DNA from: Serpula lacrymans var. lacrymans S7.9
Taxonomy: Eukaryota; Basidiomycota; Agaricomycetes; Boletales; Serpulaceae
Direction: 5' to 3'
Length of the DNA stretch: 64,000 nt
Assembly (NCBI RefSeq): GCF_000218685.1
Contig: NW_006763291.1
Coordinates: 3,087,173 to 3,151,172, forward strand
Part shown: positions 1 to 13,219 of the stretch, one piece after another
Layout: each line of letters starts with the position of its first letter
Numbering within the stretch: the stretch's first letter is position 1
Program-made: the position numbers and the translations under genes
Notes under the pieces: generated by a model
Seen by the model: only the letters and a program-made list of their open reading frames with translations
The model's database searches: none
Told to the model about the DNA's origin: nothing

Positions 1-3000
1 CCAAGACACGGTGATCGCCTGTCTTCAGCTCCTGAAGGAGGGCATCAAGACGCGCAAGTTTAGCAGAATCATATATCAGCCTCTTGGCTTCGGGAACCTG
101 CATGTTAGAAAGTGGCAGCTGGTTGAGGGGGGAGTTGCCGATCAACCCAGAAGGCGAAAGCGCTGGGAAATGGGACTGATAAGCAGTAACGCTATCTTCC
201 GATTCTCGAAGATCTGGAGGTAATCCATATAATGCCATGGATTCCAATGGCGCGTCAAGAAATTGTGACTGGCGTTCCAAAAACGTGCGATCTATGCAGG
301 ACATGGTTATCGGCGGTGCAACTGCTCCAGGTACAAACCATCTGAGGTCAGGCCGCGACAAACAGGACTGCGACCAAAGAGACCCGCATATTGAGTTCAG
401 TTTTGGGAGGCCTTCTGCAATATCTAAAGGTGAAAGCACAGCACTCTTCGATTGTAGCGAAACACTCGGACCGGTAGGTGAAAATTCGGTGTCGCTACAA
501 TTCTGCGTCATTTTGGGGGCCTTCTATTTGAAAAAACAACTTACAAATAGCGTGTGCTACCTTCGATGTTCTTGATCTCGTCCTGCAAACCAGATAGTCG
601 TCTACGGATGAGAGGAGACATATGAAGATCATGCGCGTCGCCAGACGACATGCTAAGAAGACGAAGAAAGGCGAATGCAGGGGAACCTGGCAAAATATAG
701 CGTTAGACAAACTAAGCTCCAAACACAAAAATGCAAATCCTTACCCTCGATATCATCATATATAGATTGATGTATCCATTGAGTTGTCCAGATGTTAAAC
801 AGATTCCTTATACAGCCACTCTGCCCACCAATTTCATTGTTCTCACAAGGTACTCCTAAAAGGCCACCGTCCTGGTACAGCAGCCGGGGTATGTGATACT
901 CGATGGGATTTCGCGTGGAGTAGCGTAGTGCAATAAAGTCGCCTTCGCGATTCATAGGCCCTGACTGGCCGAAGCGAGTAAACGAGAAAGGTGCAACGAC
1001 ATCGGCGCGCTCGAATAGTTCGGGGTGATTGCACACCTAAATAAACACGATTAGTCAAAAACTCAATAGTGCCTTCAAGCTCACAATCACACATACCTTG
1101 CGGAACTGCATGACAAGGTTCATAAGAGATCGAGCCGAGTCTGCATCTCCGATATTGGCGGCTTTCTCCAGCAGGTCTGCAATCGAGACATTTGCGAGTA
1201 AAGCCCTGTACAGCGCACGCTGCCGCGAACTTAGATCAACATATATATCCAACTCGATCTGAGAACAAACGGATTCAAAATTTAGAAATATCAGACATTG
1301 GGCAATAAATTGCAGCGCACCTTCTCGCTCAGCTCGTTCTGCACATGACGCTTTACTCGCCTGAGCATGAACGGCTTCAAGATCATATGTAGACGCCTTA
1401 GTTGGTGCTCGTTGAGTTTGCTCCCCTTGTTCTCAGCCGCGTTCTCGATGTCCTTTGAAAACCACTCGTTGAATTCGTCGTGCGAGTCAAACAGACTAGG
1501 CATGATGAAGTGTAACAACGCCCAAAGCTCTGCAGATGAGTGTAGGTGTGAGCAACCACAACATAATCATTATCTCAACCAAATCATACCTTGCATCGAA
1601 TTCTGAATAGGCGTCCCGGTCAGGAGCAGACGATTTCGGCACTGGAAGCCAAGTAATGTTTTCCACCTGACACTAGACGAGTTCTTGATGTTCTGTGCTT
1701 CATCCAATATCATATACTGCCACTTGACCCGTTGGAAATACTGCTGATCTTGCGTAATCTACGTTGCAAAGAAAATGTTATCATCCTCGATTCATCGTCC
1801 ATTAAAATCAGATGATACGAACAAGTTGATAGCTCGTGATCAATACGTGAAACGGTGCGTCTTGATTATAGCTGATCTCTTTCTTACTCCAAAACTTCCT
1901 CAGGGTAGTGCGCTCTTTCACATTGCCCCAATAGGGCAATGCCTTGAGACCGGGAACAAATCGAGTAATCTCCTGTTGCCAGTTATGCAGGGTAGACGCA
2001 GGCGCAACTACGAGGAAAGGACCCCATATGTTGTGGACTTCGGCAAGATAAGCAAGGAGTGATATTGACTGGACAGTCTGTCGAACGTTATGCGTTAATG
2101 GATGATTGAAACGAGTAGAGACATTTTTCTATTACCTTTCCAAGACCCATCTCGTCTGCAAGTATACCATTGATACCCTGCTCATACAGCGTAGCCAGCC
2201 AATTAAGACCTTTCAGCTGATACTCCTTCAGCTGCGCCATAAGCATTTGAGGTTGTTTCACAGTGATCTTCCCGCTTAGTGATGTCGGATTCTGGAAGTT
2301 TAGCTCGTCCGAGTCAACTATAACATTGATGCACATGTGTCAGAAACATTCAAACATCACGATGAGGAGATATGCGAAGACTTACGATCCACCAAAGGCG
2401 TACCCGATGACATCGAAGGGTGCGATTCGTCCTCATCCCGTATATGTGCCTGAGCTTTCGCCAATTGAAGTGCCTCATTCGTCTTCCGTTCTAGCGCAGC
2501 TTGTGTATCAAAGTGTTGAGCTCGCTGTTTAGCGAGAGAAATTGCTTCTTGCGCATTGAGCCGAGCGTGTCGGTGCAGGTTGGTATGGTCGTCTACCAAG
2601 GGTAATTAAAATCATTGGAAGCAGGATGAGTCAGGAGAGACCTACCGTCATCGAAGTCGATATCGCGCAATTGACTAGGATCTATGTCAGGGACATCGGC
2701 TCCAGCAGGTGTAGGTAGATTGTCCCCATCTCCCTGCACTTCCGCAGCTGAAAATATCATATCTCAGCAAGTGTCCCATGGATAATGAAGAGGACGACTT
2801 ACTCCTAAGCTTACTCCCCACGAAATGGCTATATAGCTCCGTCTGGCTGATCAAGAACTCAAGTTTTCTTGCTTGCCGCGCCGCTTCCCTCTTCTCCTCT
2901 TCCACTTTAGCGCGGTCAGTCGCCTCCTTCTGTTCACGTTTCCGTACGTCGCGCTCCTCTCGCTCATTCTTCTTCCAGAATACCAGCATCTCACGCATCA

Positions 3001-4986
3001 TCCGCTTACCCTTCGCTTGAATATCCTTGTTCACTTTCGCGGTTCGCGTGAATGGGCGGCGCGCTTGCATTGACGAGAGCATGGCTAGACGCTTGAGTTG
3101 TGCTTGTCGAGCTTGGTAGCCCATAGCTGCATATTTGTACACCTATATTAAAAAGAGTTCTCAGTTCACAAGTCCAGATATTCGCAATCCATACTAACCT
3201 TCGCAACATCCCGCCTCGCAATATTCGTCCACACCTTCTTCTGGGCCTCCTCCAGCGCCTTTACCCTCTTCATCATAGCATTATCATCCACCTTCTTTGC
3301 TCTCTTGAGCGGCGGTACCACATCGTCCAGCTCATATACCAAATTCGACGTACTCGTCAGAGCAGGCGACGTAGGCCGCGACACAGGCGTCACATCCCCG
3401 GACACTGACGCAGGCGCAGAACCAAGTCCAAGCAGCTCGAGCGTCTCAGGAGGGAGGTGATTTATCTTCCTTTTCGGGCCTGGCTTCTTTCGCTGTGACT
3501 TGTTAGGCGTTGCAGGACCAGTACCCGGCCCTGGTACACTGTCTAGACTGGTTTCGCGTAGTTGGGCCTGCTTACCCTTCCCTTTGCCCTTCATTGCAGG
3601 CTTATTGGGAGATGGCCCTCCCTCACCTCGAACCACTGACTTCTCCAATTCATCCGCGATATCGAACGCGTCCCGCTCGATCTTTCGTTTTTTATTCACC
3701 GGCCTATCTCTGTCCTTCTCCCTGTCTTTCATGCCAGGAGGAGCGAGCGGGACTTCAAGATCGCTGCTCTCATCTGAAAGCGCACCTGGTGCTGGACGCT
3801 TCGCGCGTTCCTTGCCTTTCCCTTTGCGAGCGTTGTAAGCATGTGAGGTGCGTGCACCAAGAAGTGACTCTTCGAGCTCGCGTGCGGCGTCTTCAGCGCC
3901 TGTGCCGGTGGAGTGGACACCTGGGTCTAGAAGGCCGTTGTAACCTTCCAGCCCAGGTTCGTATGGGTCACCATGGTCGAGTGGAGGAGAATGACGCATG
4001 GATGAATGGAGGTCGTGCTCTGTGTGATGCCTGGATATTGGTGGTGGGGCTGGTGGAAGAGGGAGGGGAATAGAAGCGATGCGAGATACGTAGTGTCGGG
4101 ACAAAGTCATTGCTGTAGAAGAATTACGCTCCTTTAAGGGGGGAAAAGGTTGATCTCAGCGACCAGCGCAAAAAAAGACAAAGACTGAAAGAAAAAAACA
4201 CTCACGAGAACGCTACGCTCAAACCAGTCGACCACCTGCTGTCTACGCTTCTGGGTTTCTAATATGTACTCACTGAGCTCGCCAATCCATATCTCCTCAC
4301 AATCGGACAAGTCTGAGGATGCGAGATAACGGTCGTCGTCCATTGCGAGTTCGTCACCTCTTTGCTCGAGCTCAGGGTGGTCCACCGCGGGCGACTCTGT
4401 CCTGCCGTTTTTCGACCACGACAATTGCTTACTGCGAGTAGCGTACTGTCCCCAAAAGAAATGAGTTTTTATTGAATATACGTATATAGTCAGAGACTTG
4501 ACATACCCGTTTGGTCGCAGGAGGTTGGTAGTCAGGGTCATCATCATGACCTTTTCTCCGTTTCCTTGAAGCGCCCTCCCTTTCGCCGTCTTTGTAATAT
4601 AACCCAGAAGAAGGCACCCTGCTTCCATGGACCATCATCTGTTGCTGGGCGTCGCGTTCGGGATAGTAGTTGCCGCCAGGACCGAGTGGAAATATGTCAC
4701 CATGGACCCATTCACCGGTGTACGGGTCCCAACCGCCCGCACCCTGATAAGCAACAGGTTGGTATGTGTATCCTCTAGGGAGAGGAGGATGGTCGCCTAC
4801 GGGGCTCTGGCTGTGGTCGAGTCTCTGTGGATGGTCAGGCTGGTGTGTGCGAGGTGGAGGAGGAGACATGGGGGCTGAGGAGAAAGCAGAAGAAGACGGG
4901 TCTTGTTGGAACGATGGATGCGAGTTTGACTCAGCCGGACGCAGAGAAGGCGACGGTTCGTCGTTGAGTATTCGGCTGAGCGACAT
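1..4986 (-). CDS. INO80: INO80 chromatin-remodelling ATPase (partial, 3' end outside window)
   Basis: Catalytic subunit of the INO80 complex, a nuclear ATP-driven nucleosome remodeller that acts in transcription, replication and repair. The start is at 4986 ([14 protein letters not shown]). A long disordered, charged N-terminal part is followed by a DBINO domain at about 2800-3070 ([19 protein letters not shown], then a Glu/Arg-rich helix). The Snf2 domain starts near 2330: motif I reads ADEMGLGK (about 2150), and motif II is DEAQ in YMILDEAQN (about 1690), the form typical of INO80. [21 protein letters not shown] and a VCNHPELF block follow. At the window edge the helicase-C part begins with [20 protein letters not shown], so the C-terminus is missing. 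The gene has several short introns. DBINO together with DEAQ separates it from SWR1 and Fun30, so identity is very likely. Confidence 0.95.
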
Positions 4987-5508
4987 TACAGAGAAGTATT
5001 AGGGTACAAGTAAGGATACAAGAATACAGAAACGAGGATGGTGGAGGTTCTGGAGAAGATGGAGGAGAAAGATTTGGATTTGAGACGCAAAGCCTCGTGG
5101 GATCTCAGAGGCTGTGGGCGAGGATCAAGGCTGATGAGTCTTTGTTCTGAATTTTGTAAGGGTCTTTCACTGTTTTGGGTACGAGTTGGAAATATGTGTG
5201 GCGGGATGTGTATGGCGGTGGTGAGGTGGTTATGGCGGTAGGAGGGGGGACATGGCAGAGTTTGGAGAGCGACTCAAGGTTTGTGTGGGTTATATATATT
5301 TGTGCACTTCAGTTTCGAGGCCCGGAAAACGACGGATACCGTCGACGCCAGCGAAAGCCACATTTGCTGTCAAACATTGCGCGTCTATTCAGGGAACCTC
5401 TTTCTTCTATTTCAGTCTCGGTACCACCCGGCGCTTACAAAACAACACCTCTATAACACATAGACATGATCAAATCTATAGCCTTTTCTAATAACACCAC
5501 AGCATCCT
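4987..5508. other. Intergenic: INO80 promoter and MAPEG 3' flank
   Basis: About 520 bp between two minus-strand genes. It should hold the INO80 promoter and 5' UTR and the 3' UTR of the MAPEG gene. The INO80-proximal 300 bp are rich in G and A on the plus strand (pyrimidine-rich on the coding strand), common in fungal promoters. I saw no E-box and no coding exon. Confidence 0.6.
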
Positions 5509-6356
5509 CTATCCAAGCCTAGCCTTGTTCCCTGCCTGCATCAACAGGCTGAATGGTACACCTGCTAAAGGTTTCAGCCACAGAACTAACAATCTAATGC
5601 TATACGTACTGATCCCCGCGAAATAGACGGCAGTCCGCATGAATCCCTGGACCTCTGTTTTCTGTTGGATGTACACCCAGTTGTACAATGCGCGAAGCGA
5701 GACACTGTTAAATTTTATATTTTGGTCAGGTCACTAGCGCGCGTCCTCCAATTGGGGCAAGTAAACATGAACGGTTCTCACAAAATGAGGGAAGCCTTGT
5801 TGAGCGTTTCGTGGTCTAGCCCAACAAAGTTTCCAGCCAACTACGCAACGTGCCAAAAAGGTCATATTAATCTCGAACACCATCGGATAGATACATGTAG
5901 CTTACGATAGCAGCAATCCATATAGGCAGCGTTTCATTTCCGTTCTGCAACGTCACAAATAAGCAGACCTCCAAGGTAAATTACCACTGCTACACTTACC
6001 ATGTGAGCAGCCTCCATTCTCCTCACTTTGGCTGCGAGCTCAGGCGAGAGCTTCTTCGAATCTGCCGCACGCTGGACGTTGCCTCGTGGGTTAACACTAA
6101 TGGGAAGCGATGCTCAGTGCTCAGCTTCTTGGCTCAAAATAAAGCAAAATTTACTTATCAAACCCGATGGTAGAAGTGATCGTGACCGTCTATCATAAAA
6201 AAAACACGAAGCGCCGTTAAGTCTGCGACTTGGACAGCCACGCTGATACTGGACAAAGGCCGCGCAACTCACCTTGAGGAACGCAGGGAAGAACGAGACC
6301 ACAAACATGGCCGGGATAGAATACAACGAGAGTGGTGCTGTGAGGTCAAAAAACAT
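5509..6356 (-). CDS. MAPEG-family membrane protein (microsomal GST-like)
   Basis: Small integral membrane protein of the MAPEG superfamily (eicosanoid and glutathione metabolism enzymes); the substrate cannot be told from sequence. The spliced model has seven exons and about 154 aa, starting MFFDLTAPLSLYSIPAMFVV at 6356. It contains the family signature: NPRG, then RRMEAAHMNGNETLPIW, a second hydrophobic helix with LAGNFVGLDHETLN, then LRALYNWVYI, ending FSLLMQAGNKARLG. The last intron (donor ATCA|gtacgt, acceptor ctttag) restores the typical hydrophobic C-terminus. The gene diverges from DAM1 across 265 bp. Length and motif order fit fungal MAPEG proteins well; the exact exon ends are my reading. 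Confidence 0.85.
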
Positions 6357-6621
6357 CGTTGGCAGGGAGGATGAGTGGAAAGTATAATAACAGGGATATA
6401 GTACGACAAACCTCCCAGACCAATCAAGCCACCATTATATACTTTTTGACATGCATAGTAACCACTCACCGCCCAAGCTGTTATTCAATGTCAATGTGCT
6501 GATCGTAGTGACCTGTGCAATTTGATGGCCCTCGACATGAAATTAGCAGGACTCGGGTCATGTGATCAACACGTCTACCGCTTATGCCACGTGATTCTTT
6601 ACTTTCCTTCTCCCTTCCGCC
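6357..6621. promoter_or_regulatory. Bidirectional MAPEG/DAM1 promoter with two CDEI-like sites
   Basis: Shared upstream region of two divergent genes. CATGTGAT lies at 6559-6566 and CACGTGAT at 6588-6595. Both are exact matches, on the minus strand, to RTCACRTG, the yeast Cbf1/CDEI consensus. The nearer one is 27 bp before the DAM1 ATG. Binding by a Cbf1-like bHLH factor is inference. Confidence 0.5.
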
Positions 6622-7798
6622 ATGCCCAACCCAAATCCAACGCCTCACCGCACTCCCCTCCGACGCATCTCCCAGCACTCCCTCTTTGCTCTCTCCCGCT
6701 CCTCCCAACACGCCCCAGACGCGCCCCATGGCCTTGCTTTCCTCGCACCCGCCCTCTCCGAGCTTGTCGACGAAACAGAGGCATTACAGGCAAACGTCGA
6801 CCGCCTCAAAGCACTCAGCGACTCCCTACACACATTCAACGAGAGCTTCGCGAGCTGGCTTTATGTCATGGACATGAATGCGCTCACTGTTGATTGGCCT
6901 CAGGTCAGTGCAACGACGGAAGACTACCCCTGTCATGCTTATATGATGTCGTAATCATAGGCACCAGCAGACGCGTCGTTCCAACTCGCACAACGCAGAG
7001 CCGGTGGGTGTCGCATAGCGCATATAGTCGCTTTGATTTCTTCTTATCCAACTTTATTTTCCACCTCATTAGAACAAGATGCCCTAGCAACTCTAGAATC
7101 CCTCAAAGCACCCCCACCATCCGATATCGACCCAGATAAAACCACCTATACCGACACCGCAGAGGGAGAAACCACCTACACCATTGGCACAACCACCAAC
7201 GCATCTGCCAATACTGCCAAACCCGCAACAAAGCCTAAGAAAAAAGGGAAGCCAAAACTAACCGCAAAGGAGAAGAAGGAGCGATCGGTAAGCCGTCACT
7301 TTCTGGCTGCATGATGGTCGGCTTCATCGCACTAATCGGCCCTTTAGCTTGCTATGGAGAAAATAATCTCGTGCCTGCCCCTCGAATTCCGAGGCAATGA
7401 CCCGGTACGTGTCTTGTCCTTGCCTAATCATGATACCGGACCGTGCCTCATCCCATCTACAGAACCTGCGTCGGAACATGGAGACCGTCATCGAAGGTAT
7501 GATGGATAGCGATGGCCGCGGTGTCAAACGTACGTGTATCCTATCCAATAGCATTGGAAGACGCCCGTAACTGATCTCATCAATGTAACATCAGTCATCG
7601 AGCTCATCGCCCCACCCGATTTGAATCAAGCTCGCGTGAACAAGTGCCTGATAGCCCTTGTCAACCGGAAGATCGTGCGGAAGGATAATAGTACCGTGCG
7701 TAATGATGATTTTGGGTTGCTCGCGATATTTAGCCAATACTGACTTGCTATGCTTATGATAGGGTTCTGTTCTATATCATTGGCACGGACTTCCCTGA
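6622..7798 (+). CDS. DAM1: DASH/Dam1 kinetochore complex subunit Dam1
   Basis: Subunit of the DASH ring that couples kinetochores to spindle microtubules. The start at 6622 gives MPNPNPTPHRTPLRRIS. The Dam1 core follows: FLAPALSELVDETEALQANV, a short helix, then the signature FNESFASWLYVMDMNALTVDW. Six exons can be joined by consensus introns: after 6903, after GCCG near 7001, then after KERS, GNDP, GVK and DNST. The C-terminal half (PLEFRGNDPNLRRNM, then LNQARVNKCLIALVNRKIV, ending LYHWHGLP at 7798) is not part of yeast Dam1 and resembles a winged-helix-like unit. Total is about 260 aa. The gene converges on the condensin gene 172 bp downstream. The Dam1 core is convincing; the role of the tail is unknown. 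Confidence 0.85.
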
Positions 7799-7970
7799 AA
7801 CTACATTACATTCATTGTTATTTACAATATACCCCATATATCTTGTCCTCAGTCACCAGACCTATTCATCAATGTAAATCATCGAAAACCAACGAAAACA
7901 GCCTTTACGACGTATCTGATATCTTTAACGCTAGAAAGCCAGAAATAACAATAAAAAAAATAACGTTTAA

Positions 7971-10900
7971 TCAGAAACTCAATGGATCATCAGATGCCTC
8001 GAAATGTTGCGTAATAACGATTTTTCTTCGCGCTTTTGCCAGAGGGACAGTGTTTTCGCGCTCAGTCGCAGCGTCGTCTTCGTCGCCACTAGCATCACTC
8101 TCAGTCACACGCGAAGTGACTTTCTTGCTTGTCCTCTTGGACACGACTATCGGTCCTTGGTTGCTAGAATCCGATAAAGGATTACTCGCATCAGACCTAT
8201 CGTTGAAATCGCAGTTATTCAAACAGCTAGGAGAAGAGCATACAATCACCAACCCTGTGTTATTCAACCGACTCCTCTTCTTTTCTGGCGAAGCAGGCGC
8301 GCCCTTGCCAGGACTGCGCAAACGTCTGTATTCCGCCATTATCAGCATTGTATCAACTCCACTTGAGAGAGAGCAAACAACGTACTTCGACGTCCGCCGT
8401 GTGCTTGTATGCGCGCCACGATTTTCCTTGTTTTCAGGACTGATTATCCACAAGTTTTAGTGGCAGATGTAGAACAAGAGCCGAATACTTGCCGGGCTGA
8501 AGCTGAGGCTTTTCGTTTCTTGAGAGCAGCTGACGATTGGGGATGGGATATTTTTTTCTTTGCCTTCGGCGTCGGTGTAGGAGAACTGATTTTGTCAGTA
8601 AAATCAACCGCTACTCTGCCAATACGCAAGGGAAGGAATTCACCTTGATCGCGACTCATCATCAGACGATACTTCAAACTTATCTATCTCCTCCACGGTA
8701 GCACTGACCGTGCAATGAAACTCATCAATTCACGACCATAGCGGCAGGGTTTGCACACTTACCGTCCTCGTTCTGGAGGCGCTTCCACTGGAGGTGGTTC
8801 TACGTCACTCTCACCGGCGACCTCGGCATCGCTGACAGGAGGGTCTTCGTATTTTGGTATACCCACCCCAATATACTCGTACAGCTGAACAAAGTCATCT
8901 GTGCAAATATATTCCTGTCTGTGGATTTTGCCTAGCCGACCTGAAAACTGCTTCATGAAACGAATTTTGAACCGCTCGAATAGTTTCGCTATTGCTGAGT
9001 TTTCCAAGGGGCATTGCTAAATATAAATGTCAGCGACTGGGAGAAGGAACTATCCGTTCGTGACCCGGTCGTACCTCTTGCAGATGCGAGACCAAAATGT
9101 CCAGCTTTAACATCGAGCTCGTTTCGAGATCGTCCGGGACGTAGAGATGGCCCAAGAGTTGTGAGAGTGTCTTCTGATCTTCATCTGCAACGCTTTGATG
9201 TAGCCAGGTAGGATGCAAAAGAGAGAGGACGTACCACTACGGTCAGAGTCATACAGGGCCTTCAGTATATCGATCGCCAAGTCTACATGGACATCCCGCG
9301 AAACAACATTTGTGTCTTCCCTATAAAATCGAGCGACATGATTCATGAATGAATAACTGCACAAGAAGTCCAAGGAAATGAGTGTCACGGACATCTTTGC
9401 AGCCTTTTGGGGGTTTGTCCAGTCGATGAAGAGCAATCCAAATTGATAAGGTGAGATCATTTCTTGATCATCTTCCAGGTCCTCGAAAACGCGGGTTATC
9501 AGATCATATGCTGTTATGAATATCTAAGGCAAAATGTTGTAAGCCATGGGAGCAATAGAAAAAATAGCACAAAGACTGCGCACCGACTGCATCCTGCTTT
9601 GATGAAGTGGATACGAGTAACAGTAGACTGGGAAAAAGTATGATAGGCACTGTCGCAACTCCAGGTTTTCCGCTGTGGCAGGAGATACATATGCAAGAAC
9701 AAGACTGGTAAGCACCTATGTCATATACTACTTTCAGCCAAAGTAATCTAACATCGAGTCTGCCTCTCACCCTTGTATCCGTCACGACACCGCACAACAA
9801 GAGCTTTGAAATCCCCATAGAAATCACTGCTTGCACTGCAACTGACTCCTCGTATTCGAGTGTCTGGAGCAAGAACGTGAGAATACGCTCTGCCTTTGGA
9901 ACACCATTATATTAGTCTTAGTACACGACGGGAAGAATAACATTGACTCACTACATCCTCCGAACGGCCGAAAAATTCCTTGTCGTACACCATCAACAAA
10001 TCGAAGACCACCTGAAGCACTTTGAGCTTGAGTCCTTCTGGTGCACCCTGCACCTGACTCAAGAAGAGCTGGAAAGAACTCAGCGCCATGTTCTATGTAA
10101 TGGTCAGAGGCGCTTAGCAACAAGCAACTGCATGAAACCTACCTTAGCGATCAGGCAGCAGAGCCCCAAGCTGATCAGACCTTTCTCCCTCAGAAGGGAT
10201 TCCTTTCTTTTGACAGCTGGTATAATCAGATCAGCGAGAATGCCCTCAAGGACCGAGTTGTCTTCAAAGCTCTATGGCACATTAAATTGTCGTTGTTTAC
10301 GCATAACATGAAGATGAGAAAACTGACGCAATTCACTCGTTCAAGGGTGGCAATGCAAATAGATAGACATCTGACATCTACAGCGTCGGCTTGTATCTTT
10401 TCTTCCGGGGTCATGTCGCGAGCTTCTTTCGTACGGCGCATAGAGCGTTCTCTGTTGATGGTCATCTGTGTCAGGTCTAATTCGCTTTCATCGTTAATAA
10501 GTTGCTATGCCCAAAAACTTGTCAGATTCGAGATTAGCCCTGCAGTTTCAAAATGGGCTTACCGAATCACCAGCAGCCTGCTTTTCCACCTCATCTCGAA
10601 GGTCAAGGATGGCTTCGACCGAAAGCCGGATAAGCTCACGTTCTCCGTGTACAATGACCTTTAAAACATCCAAACAACGTTCTATCAAAATCTCGGGCAA
10701 GTAAGCGTGAGCAAGTAATTCGCCTAAACGAACTACGGTGAAGAGGTATATCCAAGGTAGAACGAGACCACTTACGAATAACCACCAGGAGTTTCCTTCT
10801 CCCGACCTCGTCAGTGTAGTCCAAATGCACAGCGCTCTTGAGGAGCTCGCTTAAGATAAATTCACGCTGTGTTCTCTGTTCCTCTCTGCGATCCTGATTC

Positions 10901-12468
10901 TCCTCGTCCATATCTTCCTCGTTACCCAATAGCCTAGCCTCCTCATCCTCTTCTATGACCCCTAGCAATTGATTGAAGGCTTCTTGGACAAGGAAAGCGA
11001 AAGCTGTCACCTCAGGCAGAGCAGACGCGTCTAATCGTCCTTGGCCGTCAGCAGATACACAGTGCTCAATGAACGTTCGAGCTAGGAGAGCGCTCTCCGG
11101 AGATAAATTATCCCAAAATTCTTCTATATGAATTAATAATAAAGTCAAGAGGAATAACTAGAAATAAAGCGACAGTTAGACTCACTAGTAAAACACATGG
11201 AATCCAACACATCCATTCTTGTCATGAAGACTGACAAGAGAGCATCCGTAGCGATTTGTTCCCCAGGACCAATAACGTCAAAAATCTCCAAAAACCTTAC
11301 TAACCCTTGCGTCATACTGTCTGATGGCTTTTCTGTCCCATTATCACCATCAACTTGGACCATATCGAACCAAACACCTAGGACTTTGCCAGCGGCTATG
11401 CGCACAGCATCTTCTCTGTCACCGAGACCATCTCTGACGACTTGTTCTCTGTCAGCTATTGTGAGCTGCCGGGGGTGTTCAACTTTCTTCATGAGAACAG
11501 ACGCGTAAACTAGCTTTCTCATAATGGGATCAGTATCTCTTGTTCTCGTTAAAATAGCGGGTAAAGTCAATGGCGATACGGGCACATTGATGAGCGCAGC
11601 ACGTCGTACTTCACTATGTGAGATTTGCACTAGTTAGAATAAGCTGTAGACGAAGACAGATTAACATAGCCAGCTTACGCGGCAGAGTCCAGGCAAAGAC
11701 ATTCGAGGACGGCTTGCATGATGGATTTCTCCCCCGGTTCTAAGTCATCAATATCTTCGGTGCCGATGAGCTTGGAGAGGGCCACGACAGCATGCGCTCG
11801 GACTAGGGACTCTTTGTCAAGTGTTCGCTCCATGAGTTCATCCCGGAGAACAGTGTACGCGTCTTCGCTAGATGATAGGTCTAAGTATAGCAATATATAA
11901 GACTAGGTGTCCGTACGTACTCTATCGCTCCCAAGCTAAATATCATCTCTGAAACTATGCTCACTGTACGAAACCGTACCACCTTATTCTTTGCGGCGAA
12001 ACCTTGGGAAAGCCACTTGAGCAGTCGAGCAACGAAACGAGACGCAGGAGTGTCATCATCCTCATCATCTGTGATTGAGGAAGTAGATGGGTCGGAAGGA
12101 TGGGCCACATGTTCCATAGCTAATTATAGATCAGTATCAAAGCTTAAAAGAACACAGAGAGACAAACCTTTCTCATTGACAAACTTGACGAAAGCCCCAA
12201 TAAACTTCACAATGCGATCTACGACAGGGGGTCCTTTCTTCACGACAACGATACGAGAGGTCATGTCAACAAAAACGTCCCCAAAGGCCTTCTCTCCGGC
12301 GAGCATGATGGCACCATTCTTCGAAGTTTGGGTAAGATTGGCGGCCTTCACAAAAAGTTTATGCAGAGCAACACAGTTTTTACGGTGATTGGCAGTCGAA
12401 ATCTGTGCTTGATCAAATATTGCACCTGTTGAGTCCAGCAGAGAGTCCAGAAAATGTGAAGGAGGCAT
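7971..12468 (-). CDS. YCG1: Condensin non-SMC subunit CAP-G (Ycg1/Cnd3)
   Basis: HEAT-repeat subunit of condensin. With kleisin Brn1 it anchors DNA to the complex in mitotic chromosome compaction. The start at 12468 gives MPPSHFLDSLLDSTGAIFDQ. Family landmarks in order: HKLFVKAANL (about 12370), ASRFVARLLKWLSQGFAAKN with RFRTVSIVSEMIFSLGAIEY (about 12000), HEAT helices with DSAADVRRAAL-like and LPAILTRTRDTDP text (about 11550), and the Cnd3 C-terminal domain from about 10300 to 9050. The acidic and basic tail carries RTSK then RLRSPGKGAPASPEKK, and ends FEASDDPLSF at 7971. Many introns of about 50-60 nt. Its partner YCS4 lies 16 kb away. Identity is strong; individual splice sites in the middle were not all resolved. 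Confidence 0.92.
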
Positions 12469-12600
12469 CAAGCAAAAGTTGCTGCACAACCAACCAACAG
12501 GACGGCAGTAAAGATGAACTCGATACACAATCATCAGGCGCGTCAACGATACGCGTTTAGACATCACGTGACACCATCGCGGGAGTAAACTCATATTCAC
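12469..12600. promoter_or_regulatory. YCG1 promoter with MCB-like and CDEI-like sites
   Basis: Immediately upstream of the condensin CAP-G start. ACGCGT at 12551-12556 is identical to the MluI cell-cycle box. ATCACGTG at 12563-12570 exactly matches RTCACRTG. They are six bases apart and 83-102 bp from the ATG. Similar pairs occur at the YCS4 and ESP1 promoters. Function is inferred from yeast knowledge. Confidence 0.5.
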
Positions 12601-13219
12601 CAATCAAGAGTACTTTGAGTAGATACGAACTACAATACTGGATATTTCATCATTTCGCTACCCATTCCGTATCTCAAAGCGCTGTGATGCGATGAATTGG
12701 TATGATTAATCAACTCATGACAAACCTTGACCCATTGATACATCGTACTCAAGATCATATCTGCGGTTGTTCCGAGTCCTGACACCGATTACTGTACTGG
12801 TAAAAACTTGAATACGATACGAGCGTGGGCCTTTGAAATCTGAAATTGAGAAGAGAAGAAGTGCGTATTGATTATTTGCAACGATCGGCATAACATTGTG
12901 ACAGGACGGCATAGCTATGTACCTACTCCTAGGACCTTGGACGTATGTGTATTATGTTAGATAATTTATTCGTAGATACGACTTTCATATCGTACTATTA
13001 AAGGAACCCAAATTATGGTAATATACCACCATACGACCACCATTCCTGTCTGAAAAATACATATATAGTAAGATAAAGGGTTATCAGCTAGCTTATAGTC
13101 AAACGAACAAAATGAAATAAATTCTGTTAATGTGGTAGGGTTGATCGGGACCATCGGGTCAGTTGACCTGGGCGAGGGGGAAAAGAACAAAAAGCTTACG
13201 CAAGAGTCTAGAAATAGCA
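12601..13219. other. Intergenic, no gene seen
   Basis: About 620 bp, AT-rich, between the 5' end of YCG1 and the 3' end of the next minus-strand gene. I found no coding exon with splice support, no tRNA and no clear repeat. Confidence 0.5.

Noticed and set aside
3510..4073. Plus-strand open frame of 187 codons
   Set aside because: It is antisense to the INO80 N-terminal exon, whose low-complexity composition keeps other frames open. No domain or splice support.
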